Shown here in pieces: positions 10,744 to 20,759 of a stretch of DNA of 64,000 bases (position 1 is its first letter; the number at the start of each line of letters is the position of its first letter). Both the position numbers and the translations under genes were made by a program. The stretch comes from Crambe crambe. Lineage: Eukaryota > Porifera > Demospongiae > Poecilosclerida > Crambeidae. The stretch is taken from assembly GCA_963924555.1 (NCBI GenBank), contig OZ004593.1, positions 6,997,295 to 7,061,294 of the forward strand, written 5' to 3'. Below the pieces are notes generated by a model. That model had not been told where the DNA came from and made no database searches. It was given only the letters and a program-made list of their open reading frames with translations.

Positions 10744-13700
10744 TTAAGAAATTGTTGCATCTTTTTTTGTCTCGGAGTTGAGTGAAGTCGATGTGAGGTA
10801 GTCTCGCAAATAAGCAATAGCCAGTGGCTGTCGTTTGGAGATCAAATTGACTAGTGAACTAGAGATACCGCCAATGTCCACCTGTTCACATTCATTGTAA
10901 CAGATACAGAATCAAGTGGTTATCATTTGTAACCTGCAATAAGTAGGTGAGTTCAGTGTGTAAATTTCCTTGTGAGAGCTTTGGCTCCACCACCCAACCA
11001 CTGCAAAAGATCTGCCATATTCATTAGAAGTCAAATAATAGTATTGATAATTATCTCCACATACCCTGCCACGCTGGAGACGAGATGAAGGAGGACACTC
11101 TGGTGTTTCAATCGATGTACCTACCAGCAACTTTTTGTTGGGCTGGAATTCAACACTCAATCAGAGGACTGATGAAAGCTTAGAGACTGGCTCACCTCTG
11201 AACGCTCACCAATGAGAATACAGAAATCTCTAGCTTGTCTGACAAAGCACTGAGTGGTTTCATGATGGAGATGCACTGTATATTTACAAGGATGGATTAT
11301 AACAGAGGAAGACTTGCTTGTTAAATGACTTACAAATATACAACCCTTCCTCGACTTGCCGCACGATGCGAAGCTCCTATAACAATTATTTACAATATTT
11401 CACTTATCACATCACTTGTGCAGAGAGACCTTGAGCATGTTATCATAAATGAAGCGATGTTGTGGATTTCTCAGACAGTCAAAGACCACCTGAGGTGCAA
11501 GTGGAATGACTCCTTTCCCCACGAAACTAGTGAAAGGTATGTCCTCACTGCTCTTACTCAATAAAAGAACCTCTTTTTCCAGACCAATAAAACTGCATAA
11601 CATTAGAGAGAGTCAATGAATGGGTTAAATAAAAAAGCTCACCGCCAACCGCCAGACTGGTAGGTGAAAGTAGAGGGATCTGAGACATTAAAGGTGCCAA
11701 TATGAAAGACCTCCTCCAGCAAACGAGCTGCCATTTGGTTTGCCAAGGTGCGGAAGTCCACCTCTCCTGAATCCTGCCCTGAAAAATTGTTTCCAAAATA
11801 CTTGGCCTTGCCCCTATCAAGTTTGTACTTACTTGGGTACGAAATATTCTCCTTAGTGATAGACTGATGGTGAAAATCCTGCAAATATGGAAACAAGTTG
11901 GTAAACATAAGAAATGAGTGATTGCATAACAGTATGTGGTTTACTGGACTAGACTGCGCAGCAGCTTTCAGTGGGCCATTGCTATACTTTGGCCGAATAT
12001 GGAGGTTTGGAGTAGAATGGGCAGAAGAAATGGAAGCGTCTTCAGTTTGAATTGGTTCCTGAAGAAGAGATGGAGCTGCAGAATTTTCTGTGAGATCAGA
12101 GGCTCTGGGGTGATCTACTTGGTCTTGATCCCCCTCAGAAGGTGGCGGGGTACCAGGAGGAGTGGAAAATCTGCTCTGTCTCTCAACATTCTGCACAGCA
12201 TCACCATTATCGAGACTGTCTGACTGGGGAGCATCCAGAGAGGAGGGGTCAAAATGCCACTGTGAATCCACCAAACGATTAACTAGTGGATCAGGAAAAG
12301 CAACTTCTGCAGCCATTGTTGTCGCCTTTGCACGAAACTCCTCATTCTTAGGAGAAATTGGTGCTATGACATGACCCTCCACCAAAGCAGCCATTTTCTG
12401 TGGGTCTGCCTTCAATTCACGGTAAAGAGGCTCAGCCAGTCTGCGGAGCTGGTCAACGCACAGAGGTTGTGATTCGGTGACCTTGTTAACTGCAATGGCT
12501 GGAATGTTGCCCTTCAAATCCACACAAGCAGAGTAAGTGACACGACTTGTCTCAGGACTGTTGGGGATGGACTGAATGATGTAGCCACCTGACATCAAGT
12601 TTCCCCGCACATGATCCTTCTGTTCAGGGATACGACTGTCCACAACAGACATTCCCGAAGAAATCCAAGTGCAGGAATCCACTTGCCCAGCAATGGAGAG
12701 GAGACAAAAGTCACGAGGGGAAGTAGGCCAGATTGCTTTGTATAGAAGATGAACGAGTGTCACTGCAGGGGAGATTTTTTGGATCAATCTTGCTTCCTTC
12801 AAGAGTGCGTCCAACTTGGTGGAAAGAACTGGATCCAGGAGGATGTGAAGCAAGAATTCGGGAGGAGCACATATGGTACCTGTCCCTTTAACACTATTCA
12901 ACGGTGGTCCATTTGCATCAGGAAGTTTCTTCATCACACAAATATTCTTCTTAGTGCCTATGTCCACCCAGCCTTCTGACACTCCTTCCTCAACCATTGC
13001 TGTCAACCTATTAGAGCACTCGTCTGCCATATTCAAATACTTGATATCAACTTCTGATTTGGAAGATTCTAAATTGGCCAGAGCTGGAGTTGAGATGGAG
13101 GAAGGGACAGGAGCAGCACTGAGTTCTAGAGAAGAAGTGCTATTTTTGACTTCACTATCCACTTGTTTAGGACTTTCCACAGTGGACACAACAGGATCCT
13201 CATTGCCGGCAAGACGAGGAAGTTGGAGGGAGTAGGCCTTGAAGTTCCTCATAGTGACGTGCTCCCTTAAGGCACAAAGTTGTCCAGTGATTATGTGAGC
13301 TACTTCTTCTGCTGGTTTTGGAAACATCACCATAGTAGCCACACTCACACCTGAGGAAACCACAAACGTCATATCAATGATCGATCGCAGTTATCACCAT
13401 CTGACCAGGTTGATTGAGTGAAGAGAAGAAGAGGCACGACCACAGATAAGGAAGGGAAGATGGCTGCCTGGGCCAAGAAAACAAGTAGCCCATGCCTTCT
13501 TCAGCATACAAATACCTCCAATGAAAGCAGTGGGGATGAAAATTAAGTAATCGGTAAGATTCTTGCCTACCTCTCCATGGTCTCAGTTCTTATTTTCAGT
13601 GGTGCAGACACTAAACTCTCAAAGAATGGCACATACTTCTCAGTCCAGCCGGCCACCTTTGAACGAATAAGCCAAATAGCTCTCTTGACCGGACCTTTTG

Positions 13701-14344
13701 CTGAATCCCTGACAGTTAATTGGATAGCATGTGAGTTAGGGGAAGGTAATTTAACTTTCTGTAATGATGGTAAGTCAAGACCAGGATTCCAGCAAGGCAA
13801 TTCCTTTAGAGAAGACACCAGTGATAAAGCACGCTACATATTTATATGCAAAATAAAACACTTGTACATTGTTGATGTGCCCACATTATACCTTCAGAGT
13901 CAAGTCCACGATAAGAGAGGCGGCATAGACTTCTCCATCTGAATGCAGGAGGTGGGGGGTTTGGAAGGAGAACTGCCGAGAGAATAACCTTACACCCTGA
14001 CTCATTTCCTTGAAAATCCAGCCAGAATTTGGATGGAGTGGCAAGGTCTAAGAACGAAGAAGCGAAGGATGGTCTGCCAGCTACAAGTCTAGAGGTATAC
14101 TGACCTGTGAAAGTACTCGAGCTATCAATTGGTGCACAACTCTAGGTTCAACCTTAGCCTTAGTGTCCTGTAAATAAGCCTCAAATATATTGCTAACAGT
14201 TCTCCTTACACTAATTGATTAATAACTTACTGCTTTCCCACGAAAAAACTTTCTCCAAATCATGGAAAAAGTCAAGATCGAAAACAATAATATTGCAGTG
14301 ATCCACATGGTCAGAGAAAAGTCAGCAAACGACAAAAGAAACAT
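10744..14344 (-). CDS. N-terminally membrane-anchored protein with two START domains
   Basis: Fourteen exons join in phase to 947 residues: 14344-14231, 14167-14105, 14047-13892, 13803-13571, 13515-13406, 13350-11945, 11878-11833, 11778-11643, 11592-11430, 11376-11334, 11275-11196, 11142-11065, 11011-10934, 10881-10744. A hydrophobic stretch near residues 10-32 (TMWITAILLFSILTF) followed by WRKFFRGK looks like a signal anchor. Residues about 40-225 match nothing I know. START domain 1 (about 335-555) carries SPRDFCLL and YSACVDLKGNIPAIAVNKV; a Ser/Pro-rich linker follows. START domain 2 (about 700-930) carries QARDFCIL, SGWVVEP and VDIGGISSSLVNLISKRQP, the usual START C-terminal helix. START domains bind and move single lipids between membranes, so a tethered lipid-transfer protein is the natural inference. 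I do not know a named family with TM-START-START order. Head-to-head with SET. Confidence 0.85.
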
Positions 14345-14473
14345 AATCCTTCTTAAGATAGACAAAAGCGGTAAAGGTCGTCATCCAAGGAACTGATAGC
14401 CCCGCCCATCTTAGCGCCGGAATTACATATACAACACGTCTTATTCTCTAAGGCGCGCGTAAAACCTCTCGGC
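14345..14473. promoter_or_regulatory. divergent promoter START protein / SET
   Basis: The 129-bp spacer holds two GC-rich patches, GCGCGCG near 14453 and a GTAAAGGTCG stretch near 14371 resembling a nuclear-receptor half site. There is no TATA box. Confidence 0.4.
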
Positions 14474-15590
14474 ATGGCAGCAATTGGTCCTCCGGCGGCT
14501 AAAGCGCCTAAAATAGATGGAGCCAATGAAGATGGTCATGGAGCAGATGCTGATAAAGCTATTACAGAAGAAGAACAGATAATGTTGGAGAAAGTAGTGT
14601 CCATTCAACACGAGATTGATCAACTAAATGAGAGAGCATCAGAAGAAATCCTGCACGTGGAACAGAAATACAACAAGCTGCGACAGCCCCAGTATCTTCA
14701 GAGGTCTCAACTAATCACCAACATACCAGATTTCTGGCCCTCTACTGTATCCTCTTTTTAAATCTTTTAGCAAACTAAACCAGCGTCCTTTTCCCTCCTT
14801 AATTCCATCCTAGTTGATGAACAATCCACAGTTTGTGGATCTTTTGAGTGGGGAGGATGAAACAGCACTTCAGTACCTGCAAAATTTAACTGTGGAAGAA
14901 TACGAAGACTCCAAATCGGGCTACAAGATATCTTTAGTAAGGTGTAGCTGGATTGTTGCTTGCTAAGTTGTAACGATGGTTTATTTTGGGGTGCAGTATT
15001 TCAGGCCAAATCCGTATTTTGAGAATGAAGTTATCTCTAAGGAAGTAGTAATGGAAGGGTCAGGAGAGACTGCCGTTATCAACACACCTATACATTGGAA
15101 GGAAGGAAAGGTGTGTCTCTGTGCATGCATGCATGTGTGCTCATGTACTTACCAGGTATAGTGTAACATCATAGGACCTGACAATGCGATCGTCAGTTGA
15201 TCCCGAATCAGAAAGGAAAAGAGGACTAGAGGAATCAGCAAGTTTCTTTAGCTGGTTCTCTGATGATAGCACACTAGAAGAACCAGGAGAGATTATTAGA
15301 GATGACATTTGGCCGAACCCATTACAGTTCTATCTGGTATTACTTTAGTGGCCAACATACACTATTGCAAGCATTCATCTGTTTGTGTACCACCTAGAAC
15401 TCAGAAACAGCACTGAATGAAACGTTTGAAGAGGAAGAAGATGAGGACGAGGATGGACTAGAGGATGAAGAAGAGGACGAGGATGATCCTGTTGGTTATT
15501 GTTAGCAAGTCTTGTGCACGATGGTTATAGTCTTGTTTGTGTGTATTACAGGAGGTAATCGACTTGAGTGACGATGAAGAGGACGTTTGA
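14474..15590 (+). CDS. SET: SET / TAF-I / I2PP2A, NAP-family histone chaperone
   Basis: Nuclear histone chaperone of the NAP1 family and inhibitor of PP2A. Exons 14474-14746, 14814-14936, 14997-15110, 15175-15336, 15398-about 15490 and about 15552-15590 give about 267 residues. The N-terminal dimerising coiled coil starts at [20 protein letters not shown]; the earmuff domain shows [12 protein letters not shown] and FFSWFSD, and [15 protein letters not shown] matches human SET. A long Asp/Glu tail closes the protein. The last splice is uncertain: a GTTGGT donor keeps the acidic end LSDDEEDV, while the GTTATT donor would stop at 15571. PTPA, an activator of the PP2A that SET inhibits, lies 8 kb downstream. 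Confidence 0.93.
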
Positions 15591-15640
15591 ACACATGCAT
15601 CAACCCACACAATATAAAGCTAAGCGCACTCATCACACTT

Positions 15641-15646
15641 AATAAA
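15641..15646 (+). terminator. AATAAA polyadenylation signal
   Basis: A perfect AATAAA hexamer lies 51 bp after the SET stop, the usual place for the SET transcript end. Confidence 0.7.
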
Positions 15647-15777
15647 GCTGGAATACCACGTCTCTTCTGCTATAAGCTTTCACTTCTTTCTTTTGAATAT
15701 TATGGTTGTCTCATTTTAATCTATATATCTTGAAAGGCAATACATCGATGTAAGATTAGTGCGTTTCAGGTGTAATT

Positions 15778-16685
15778 CTATTTATAAGGTTGTTTCTGGG
15801 AACGGGGACGTGAACCGGCAGAGCGGGACTTGGTAGCTGCACTCTGCTGAAGCTGGTAGGCCATAGCATGAATCTTGAATCCATATAATCTGAAATATAC
15901 AGCAAGATCAACAAATGAAATGGGTGGGTAGGAACGAAGGAGCTGTGTGTCTTTGCGTTTGTACTGCTGCATCTCACCTGGGGACAAACTGGTTGGTGGG
16001 TTTAGGAGGGCGTAGTTCAGGGTGGACCATGAATAGCATGTGAGGGAAACCCGTACCGAAGTAAACACCATCTATGTGATGGTGGCGTGAAGACTTGGGC
16101 GTGTACACATCACAGCATTTGGGACAGTATAACTTTACCATCGACTCGCCAGGCACATCAGACAAGCCTATATCAAAAAAGCAACAATTCATTTCGAGTG
16201 TTCACACAATGTATTACCAATGGGCAGGACTGGCTGATTCTCACAAAATACACGTGAACAGTGACCAAAGTCTCCTTGTTGGTACTTCTCGATCTGCACA
16301 CGGAAAATGGGCATCAAAGATCCTCAATGTCACACTGCTGAGAGCTTACCATTTGAGCAAGCCCTCTGTTGGTGAGAATGTAGCGAGCATGAATGAGACC
16401 ATAAAGCATTTCAGCAGCCTGTTCTACTAAATCACTCTGGTTATCTTCAAGCTCATCATCAGGTTCTAAATCCAGGATAGTATCCAGGGCCTGACGGTAA
16501 TGTGGCACTTGTTCATTTAATCCTGTCAAATTGAATTTGTCCTGAATGTAATCCTCGTCCACCTGCAATAAATTTAAGAACTGGAAAGGAAAGATTTCTT
16601 TTTCAAAGCTTACTTCACAAAAAAATTCATTTCCGCGAAGGGAACAGAACCACGAAATCCAAGATACTTCCTCAGAACTGCTCAT
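15778..16685 (-). CDS. CSNK2B: casein kinase II regulatory subunit beta
   Basis: Regulatory subunit of the CK2 tetramer. Exons 16685-16614, 16562-16350, 16293-16218, 16167-15978 and 15889-15778 join to 220 residues (human 215). The N-terminus [14 protein letters not shown] is the conserved CK2 autophosphorylation start. The acidic loop [14 protein letters not shown] is present. The zinc finger has its four cysteines in FGHCSRVFC and [18 protein letters not shown]. The C-terminal tail is rich in Ser, Arg and Gln and differs from vertebrates, as is normal. Head-to-head with POLE3. Confidence 0.97.
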
Positions 16686-16814
16686 CGCGATGCTTCACCG
16701 ATGCTTGTGTTCTGTTTGCAATTGGTTGGGGTGAAAAGGTCACGTCACGTCATTGGCAATTGGCTTCTAAGCAACGCGCATGCTCATACAATGGTGCGCG
16801 TTATTTGGAATAAA
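16686..16814. promoter_or_regulatory. divergent promoter CK2 beta / POLE3
   Basis: The 129-bp spacer holds ATTGG (inverted CCAAT) boxes near 16721 and 16752, a tandem CACGTCACGTCA stretch with a CRE-like half site at 16741-16752, a GGGGTGAAAAGGTCA direct-repeat motif at 16728-16742, and an NRF1-like CGCGCATGC near 16775. There is no TATA box. Factor assignments are inferred from motif shape. Confidence 0.5.
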
Positions 16815-17454
16815 ATGGCAGAGAGACCTGAAGATTTGAGTTTACCAGCTTCTGTGGTTGCTAGAATTATCAAAGATGCAGTAAGAGAATAATAAAAGAT
16901 AAAACATCTTCTATCTATAAGATCATCCATTCAGCTTCCAGAAGGTGTAAATGTGTCTAAAGAGGCACGAACAGCCATAGGCAAGGCCGCCAGTGTATTT
17001 ATTCTTTATGCTACAGCTTGGTATGGTACTTTGGTCATAGCATAACCACTATTATTTATACTCTTGTTTGTACTTAGTGCTAATAATTTTGCTTTGAGGA
17101 GTAAACGTAAGACATTGAGTGCCGGTGATGTTTTTTCTGCTCTGGAGGACATGGAATTGGAGGAATTCATTCCAGAGCTGAAAGAGTGCCTTGAAGGTAT
17201 TTGTGCAGAGGAACATTGCACTTTATGTATTGTTTTATGCTGTTTACAAATTGACTGCTACAGCATACAAACAGGAGCAAAGAGGGAGAAAAGAGGCAGC
17301 AGCTGACCGCAAAAAGAAAGTGCAACTGTCACAAAATCCACCTCCAAATGAACTCCCTAGTCAGATTCCTGCAAGTAGTGATATATCAGAGGTAGATCAG
17401 ACGGCAAGTTCACAGCCCACCACCCTAGCCAGACCGGTTCCCATGATCCAATAA
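16815..17454 (+). CDS. POLE3: DNA polymerase epsilon subunit 3 (histone-fold, CHRAC17)
   Basis: Histone-fold protein that pairs with POLE4 in DNA polymerase epsilon and with CHRAC15 in the CHRAC remodeller. Exons 16815-16880, 16935-17020, 17078-17196 and 17264-17454 give 153 residues (human 147). [20 protein letters not shown], then [15 protein letters not shown] and [18 protein letters not shown] form the three histone-fold helices. The usual basic stretch [17 protein letters not shown] follows. The C-terminal tail is Pro/Ser/Gln-rich rather than acidic as in human POLE3, which is unusual for the family. Confidence 0.95.
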
Positions 17455-17711
17455 TCAGATTCATTCTTTATAACAATCGTATAGGTATTCATAATGATGT
17501 GTAAGGATATATGGAGGAGGGGCAAAGTAGCTGGCTCCTGATCTTGCTAGTAACTGGAAGTGGATCTCTATAGCTCCTTAGTACAGCATCATAGACAGCT
17601 CATAACAACTCTCTTTGGGAGTGTTGATTATAGGTTGACAGTTAACTAGTCGAGATCTACAGTGATAAGGGTGAACGCCCCCTACTTTGAAGGAGGCGTA
17701 TCTCGTTCGCA

Positions 17712-19991
17712 ATGGCTGCAATACCAGCATGGAAGCAAGCACTTCTCGACAGAAAAAAGAAGCAAGAAGAAGAGGAGAAGAAAAATCTAGCCAAAGCCGA
17801 AGAAGCTAAGTTGGCTTCTTTGCCTCCCTGGAAGAGAGCTATAATTTTGCGGGAGAAGCAAGCACAGGATATAGGACTAGTTGAGAGCAACTCTCCAGTT
17901 TTGAAGCGAGTCGCATCAAGCATATTGCAAAATGAAAGGAAAACTATTGAGAAGCAGCAAAAGGGTGAAAGTAAGGACTCTTTTGGCAAGTGGCAGACAG
18001 CAGTAGAAAGGGTGAAGGGTGCTGATTCCCCAATTCTGAACAAGAAGCCTTCTTTAGAGAGGAGAGTAAGCTCTCTAAATTACTCTAGTGACAGTAAGTC
18101 TTCACCCAAACAGCAAGCCAAACTGTCAAGCCAATCATTTTCTGGTGGGAGTCCTAGGTTGGCTAATAAAAATTTAGTGCTCAATCGATGGAGCCATGTT
18201 ATGACAAACGGCCACTCTGATACATGTCAAAAAATGCCGAGGGAGAAGAATTCTTCAGTAAGCACCAGCTCAGCTCCCATAGCAACTTCTCCTCCAAGAA
18301 GTCGTGCACATGATGTTACGACAAATGCCCACTTGGATGCAAGTACAAAAATGCCGAGGGAGAAGAATTCTTCAAGCTCAGCTCCCATAGCAACTTCTCC
18401 TCCAAGAAGTCATGCACGTGTATCATCCCGTCAAGATGAAGAAGATCCTAGTCTTGCAGGTCTGCCAGCTTGGAAAAAAGCCCTCATTCTGAAGAAACGC
18501 CAGCAGCAGCAGAAACCAGAAAGTTCTGCTTCAAAAAATGAACACAAAGAAAACAGCCAACTTGAAGGGGAAGATGAAACTGATGCACCTAGTAAGAGAC
18601 CAGCACCTGTTACCAAAATAGCGAGCAAGCAATCCTCCACAATATCAAAGAGTGAAAAACAACCTGAAGTTATCAATAAGAGCGAAGGAGAGAAAAGTGA
18701 AAGTGGTAATTTGAGACTGATTGAACAGGAAGGGAAAACTCTGCACGCTCCCATTTACAAAGAAGTAGAAGACCAGTGGGCCAATGTCAATGAAGAAGAT
18801 AAAAAATTCAAAGATTTGCCTCTATGGAAACAAGCCCTAATCAAGAGACGACGACGTGATATCGCTAAACGAAGTGGGTTGCCTGTGACAATAACCGAAA
18901 CACTGCCAGTTGCAGAGACTTCTGCAAAGGATGTCAAAGAAGTAACCCGAACAGATGGAAAGAAGCAACCTAGCCGAGTCTCAAAGTCGAAGGTCACAAC
19001 TGAAAAAAGCAAAATCACTTCAAAGAGATCAGTTGGTGGGAAATCTGCATCTAAAAATATCAGCACAGTGACTGATAAATCCAAGAACGAGCAAAAGGCA
19101 AAAGCAAAGGTAGATTCTGCAAAAGTGATTCTTAGACCCACAAAGAGCAGAGATTCGAAGCCTGCAAGGAAAGCACCTTTACCACCTACCCTCAAGAAGG
19201 AAGAACCCGAACCAATGTTTACCTACAGCTTTTCAAAGTCCACACATCACACACTGGATACAGGTGGCTCTGCAAGTGATTCCACTGACTCTGATTTAGA
19301 GGAAGCAGTCATCACTAACCTCGACGAATCCTCGTCTGATGAAGGTGACAGTGGAATAGTTCTCAAGAGCTATACAACTTCTGAGAAATTGCCAGACACC
19401 GATATGAAACGAGGGAGTGTGCAGAAAAGTGAATCCTCGGATGACATCCTGAACAAATCCAAGTCAGTTCTGAAGAAACCTGGCAAAAAAAAGAAAGTAA
19501 GTCTATTTCCCACCCCCAAACACATAATCACTCTGTATGTAATAATTTCATTGCAGCACTTAAGACGTGTCTCGTGGAGCGATAGTGCTCTTATCTCTGA
19601 ATATTACTATCCCAAATACAACTATTCGGACTATGAAGAAATTCACGAAGAGACACCACAAATATCTTCTCATGAGAACTCGGGCCTTTCACAGCGACTC
19701 CATCCTTCACTTCGCCTGTCCAATGATACTAACTCTGATCCCTATCATTATGGCTACAGCCCTTCTGCTTCACCAGAAAGTTCCCTCGCAAATTTCATTC
19801 CGAGCTCACTCTCCTCTTACTCACCTAGAATCTTGGCAAACTATTCTGACCCAATTGAGAGCTCTGATGCTGCCACAGAAGAGGCTGGGATATCCATTAC
19901 TGGAAGCACACAGATGAGCCCAACCAATGAAGTGGACACCGATGATTTCTATGCTGGTCTCACATCCAACACAGCAGCTTTACTGTGGTAG
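17712..19991 (+). CDS. phostensin/taperin-like protein (PP1-docking, actin-associated family)
   Basis: Two exons, 17712-19496 and 19557-19991, separated by a 60-bp intron that has no stop and is a multiple of three, so a retained-intron form stays open. The spliced protein has 739 residues. It opens with MAAIPAWKQALLDRKKKQEE, very like the phostensin start, and repeats the motif four times: IPAWKQALL (residue 4), LPPWKRAII (about 37), LPAWKKALI (about 253), LPLWKQALI (about 373). Near the C-terminus RRVSWSDSALISEYYYP matches the phostensin/taperin tail; RVSW fits the RVxF/W docking motif for protein phosphatase 1. The rest is charged and probably disordered. Vertebrate relatives bind actin ends and PP1; that role here is inference. 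Confidence 0.75.
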   Translation: MAAIPAWKQALLDRKKKQEEEEKKNLAKAEEAKLASLPPWKRAIILREKQAQDIGLVESNSPVLKRVASSILQNERKTIEKQQKGESKDSFGKWQTAVERVKGADSPILNKKPSLERRVSSLNYSSDSKSSPKQQAKLSSQSFSGGSPRLANKNLVLNRWSHVMTNGHSDTCQKMPREKNSSVSTSSAPIATSPPRSRAHDVTTNAHLDASTKMPREKNSSSSAPIATSPPRSHARVSSRQDEEDPSLAGLPAWKKALILKKRQQQQKPESSASKNEHKENSQLEGEDETDAPSKRPAPVTKIASKQSSTISKSEKQPEVINKSEGEKSESGNLRLIEQEGKTLHAPIYKEVEDQWANVNEEDKKFKDLPLWKQALIKRRRRDIAKRSGLPVTITETLPVAETSAKDVKEVTRTDGKKQPSRVSKSKVTTEKSKITSKRSVGGKSASKNISTVTDKSKNEQKAKAKVDSAKVILRPTKSRDSKPARKAPLPPTLKKEEPEPMFTYSFSKSTHHTLDTGGSASDSTDSDLEEAVITNLDESSSDEGDSGIVLKSYTTSEKLPDTDMKRGSVQKSESSDDILNKSKSVLKKPGKKKKVSLFPTPKHIITLYVIISLQHLRRVSWSDSALISEYYYPKYNYSDYEEIHEETPQISSHENSGLSQRLHPSLRLSNDTNSDPYHYGYSPSASPESSLANFIPSSLSSYSPRILANYSDPIESSDAATEEAGISITGSTQMSPTNEVDTDDFYAGLTSNTAALLW
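18180..18425 (+). repeat. in-frame tandem duplication within the phostensin-like gene
   Basis: Two direct copies of about 115-120 bp, both encoding KMPREKNSS followed by SAPIATSPPRS. The copies differ at few positions, suggesting a recent duplication. Confidence 0.85.
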
Positions 19992-20102
19992 AAACTATTT
20001 ATTTAATATCATCACTTTTGTGTTTGTTTAATAATTCTTTTTTTTTATCACATCATAATTTTATGAAAGATTAACTTCAGGTTTATGCATGAAAGATTGA
20101 CT

Positions 20103-20663
20103 TCAGGTTTGTGCATACCAAGTAATATAATTTTGTACTTTCCTCTGAAATGCAGCCCGGTCTGTTCTGTATTGGTCAGCTGCTACAGTGTTTAGTGGGT
20201 CCTCAAAATCACACAAGTCAGTGAAGAGAGAGTTTAGTCCCCAAACTACATCCTTGAGACTACGAGTGGGTAACCAGCCAGTACTATCGAGAGAATGCTC
20301 TCGTAGAATACTCAAGCATATCTTGCCATCTTCAGTAATGTTTGGGTGCCACAAGCACGTCTGACATTGTACCACAGGGGGCTTTATATTGTACTCTGAA
20401 GGGACTCTGATATTAAATAAGAATTTTCCACCTCTCCAGTAGCCCTCATCTGGCTGCACAGTCAAACTGAACTCCCTCAGGTCATCCACATCTTCAAAAT
20501 GTATAGAGCAGGTGGGTGGGAGACAAGACTGAATCTCTGTTACTTCTTGGGTTAAAAATCTGCTTCGCACGCTCATCTGCTTGTCAAAACTGGGAACGGC
20601 ACCTGGTGATGCAGCATCTTTTGTCTTCTGTTTCAACTTGAACATCCTCGACCTCGACCTCAT
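20103..20663 (-). CDS. UBE2F: NEDD8-conjugating enzyme UBE2F
   Basis: E2 that takes NEDD8 from UBA3/NAE1 and passes it, with RBX2, mainly to CUL5. A single exon encodes 186 residues, about the human length. The core shows DEGYWRGGKF, the WHPNIT (HPN) motif and GKICLSILREHS with the catalytic Cys at residue 116, the same number as in human UBE2F; WLPTRSLKDVVWGLNSLF follows. The N-terminal extension begins MRSRSRMFKLKQKTK, corresponding to the E1-docking tail. It has no introns although its neighbours have many. Start codons of UBE2F and Munc18 are 96 bp apart. Confidence 0.96.
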   Translation of the reverse strand: MRSRSRMFKLKQKTKDAASPGAVPSFDKQMSVRSRFLTQEVTEIQSCLPPTCSIHFEDVDDLREFSLTVQPDEGYWRGGKFLFNIRVPSEYNIKPPVVQCQTCLWHPNITEDGKICLSILREHSLDSTGWLPTRSLKDVVWGLNSLFTDLCDFEDPLNTVAADQYRTDRAAFQRKVQNYITWYAQT

Positions 20664-20759
20664 AATTATGATATCACGTGAACAATTATGACCACGCCCT
20701 GCATACCGGCATAAGCTAGAAGCTAGCTAGAGCGTTGAGAGATATATTATTGTTTGAAG

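Noticed and set aside
11936..13235. Several plus-strand frames of 70-120 residues
   Set aside because: Shadows of the long minus-strand exon of the START protein.
18755..19195. 146-residue minus-strand frame
   Set aside because: Antisense shadow of the phostensin-like exon; no motif and no splice logic.
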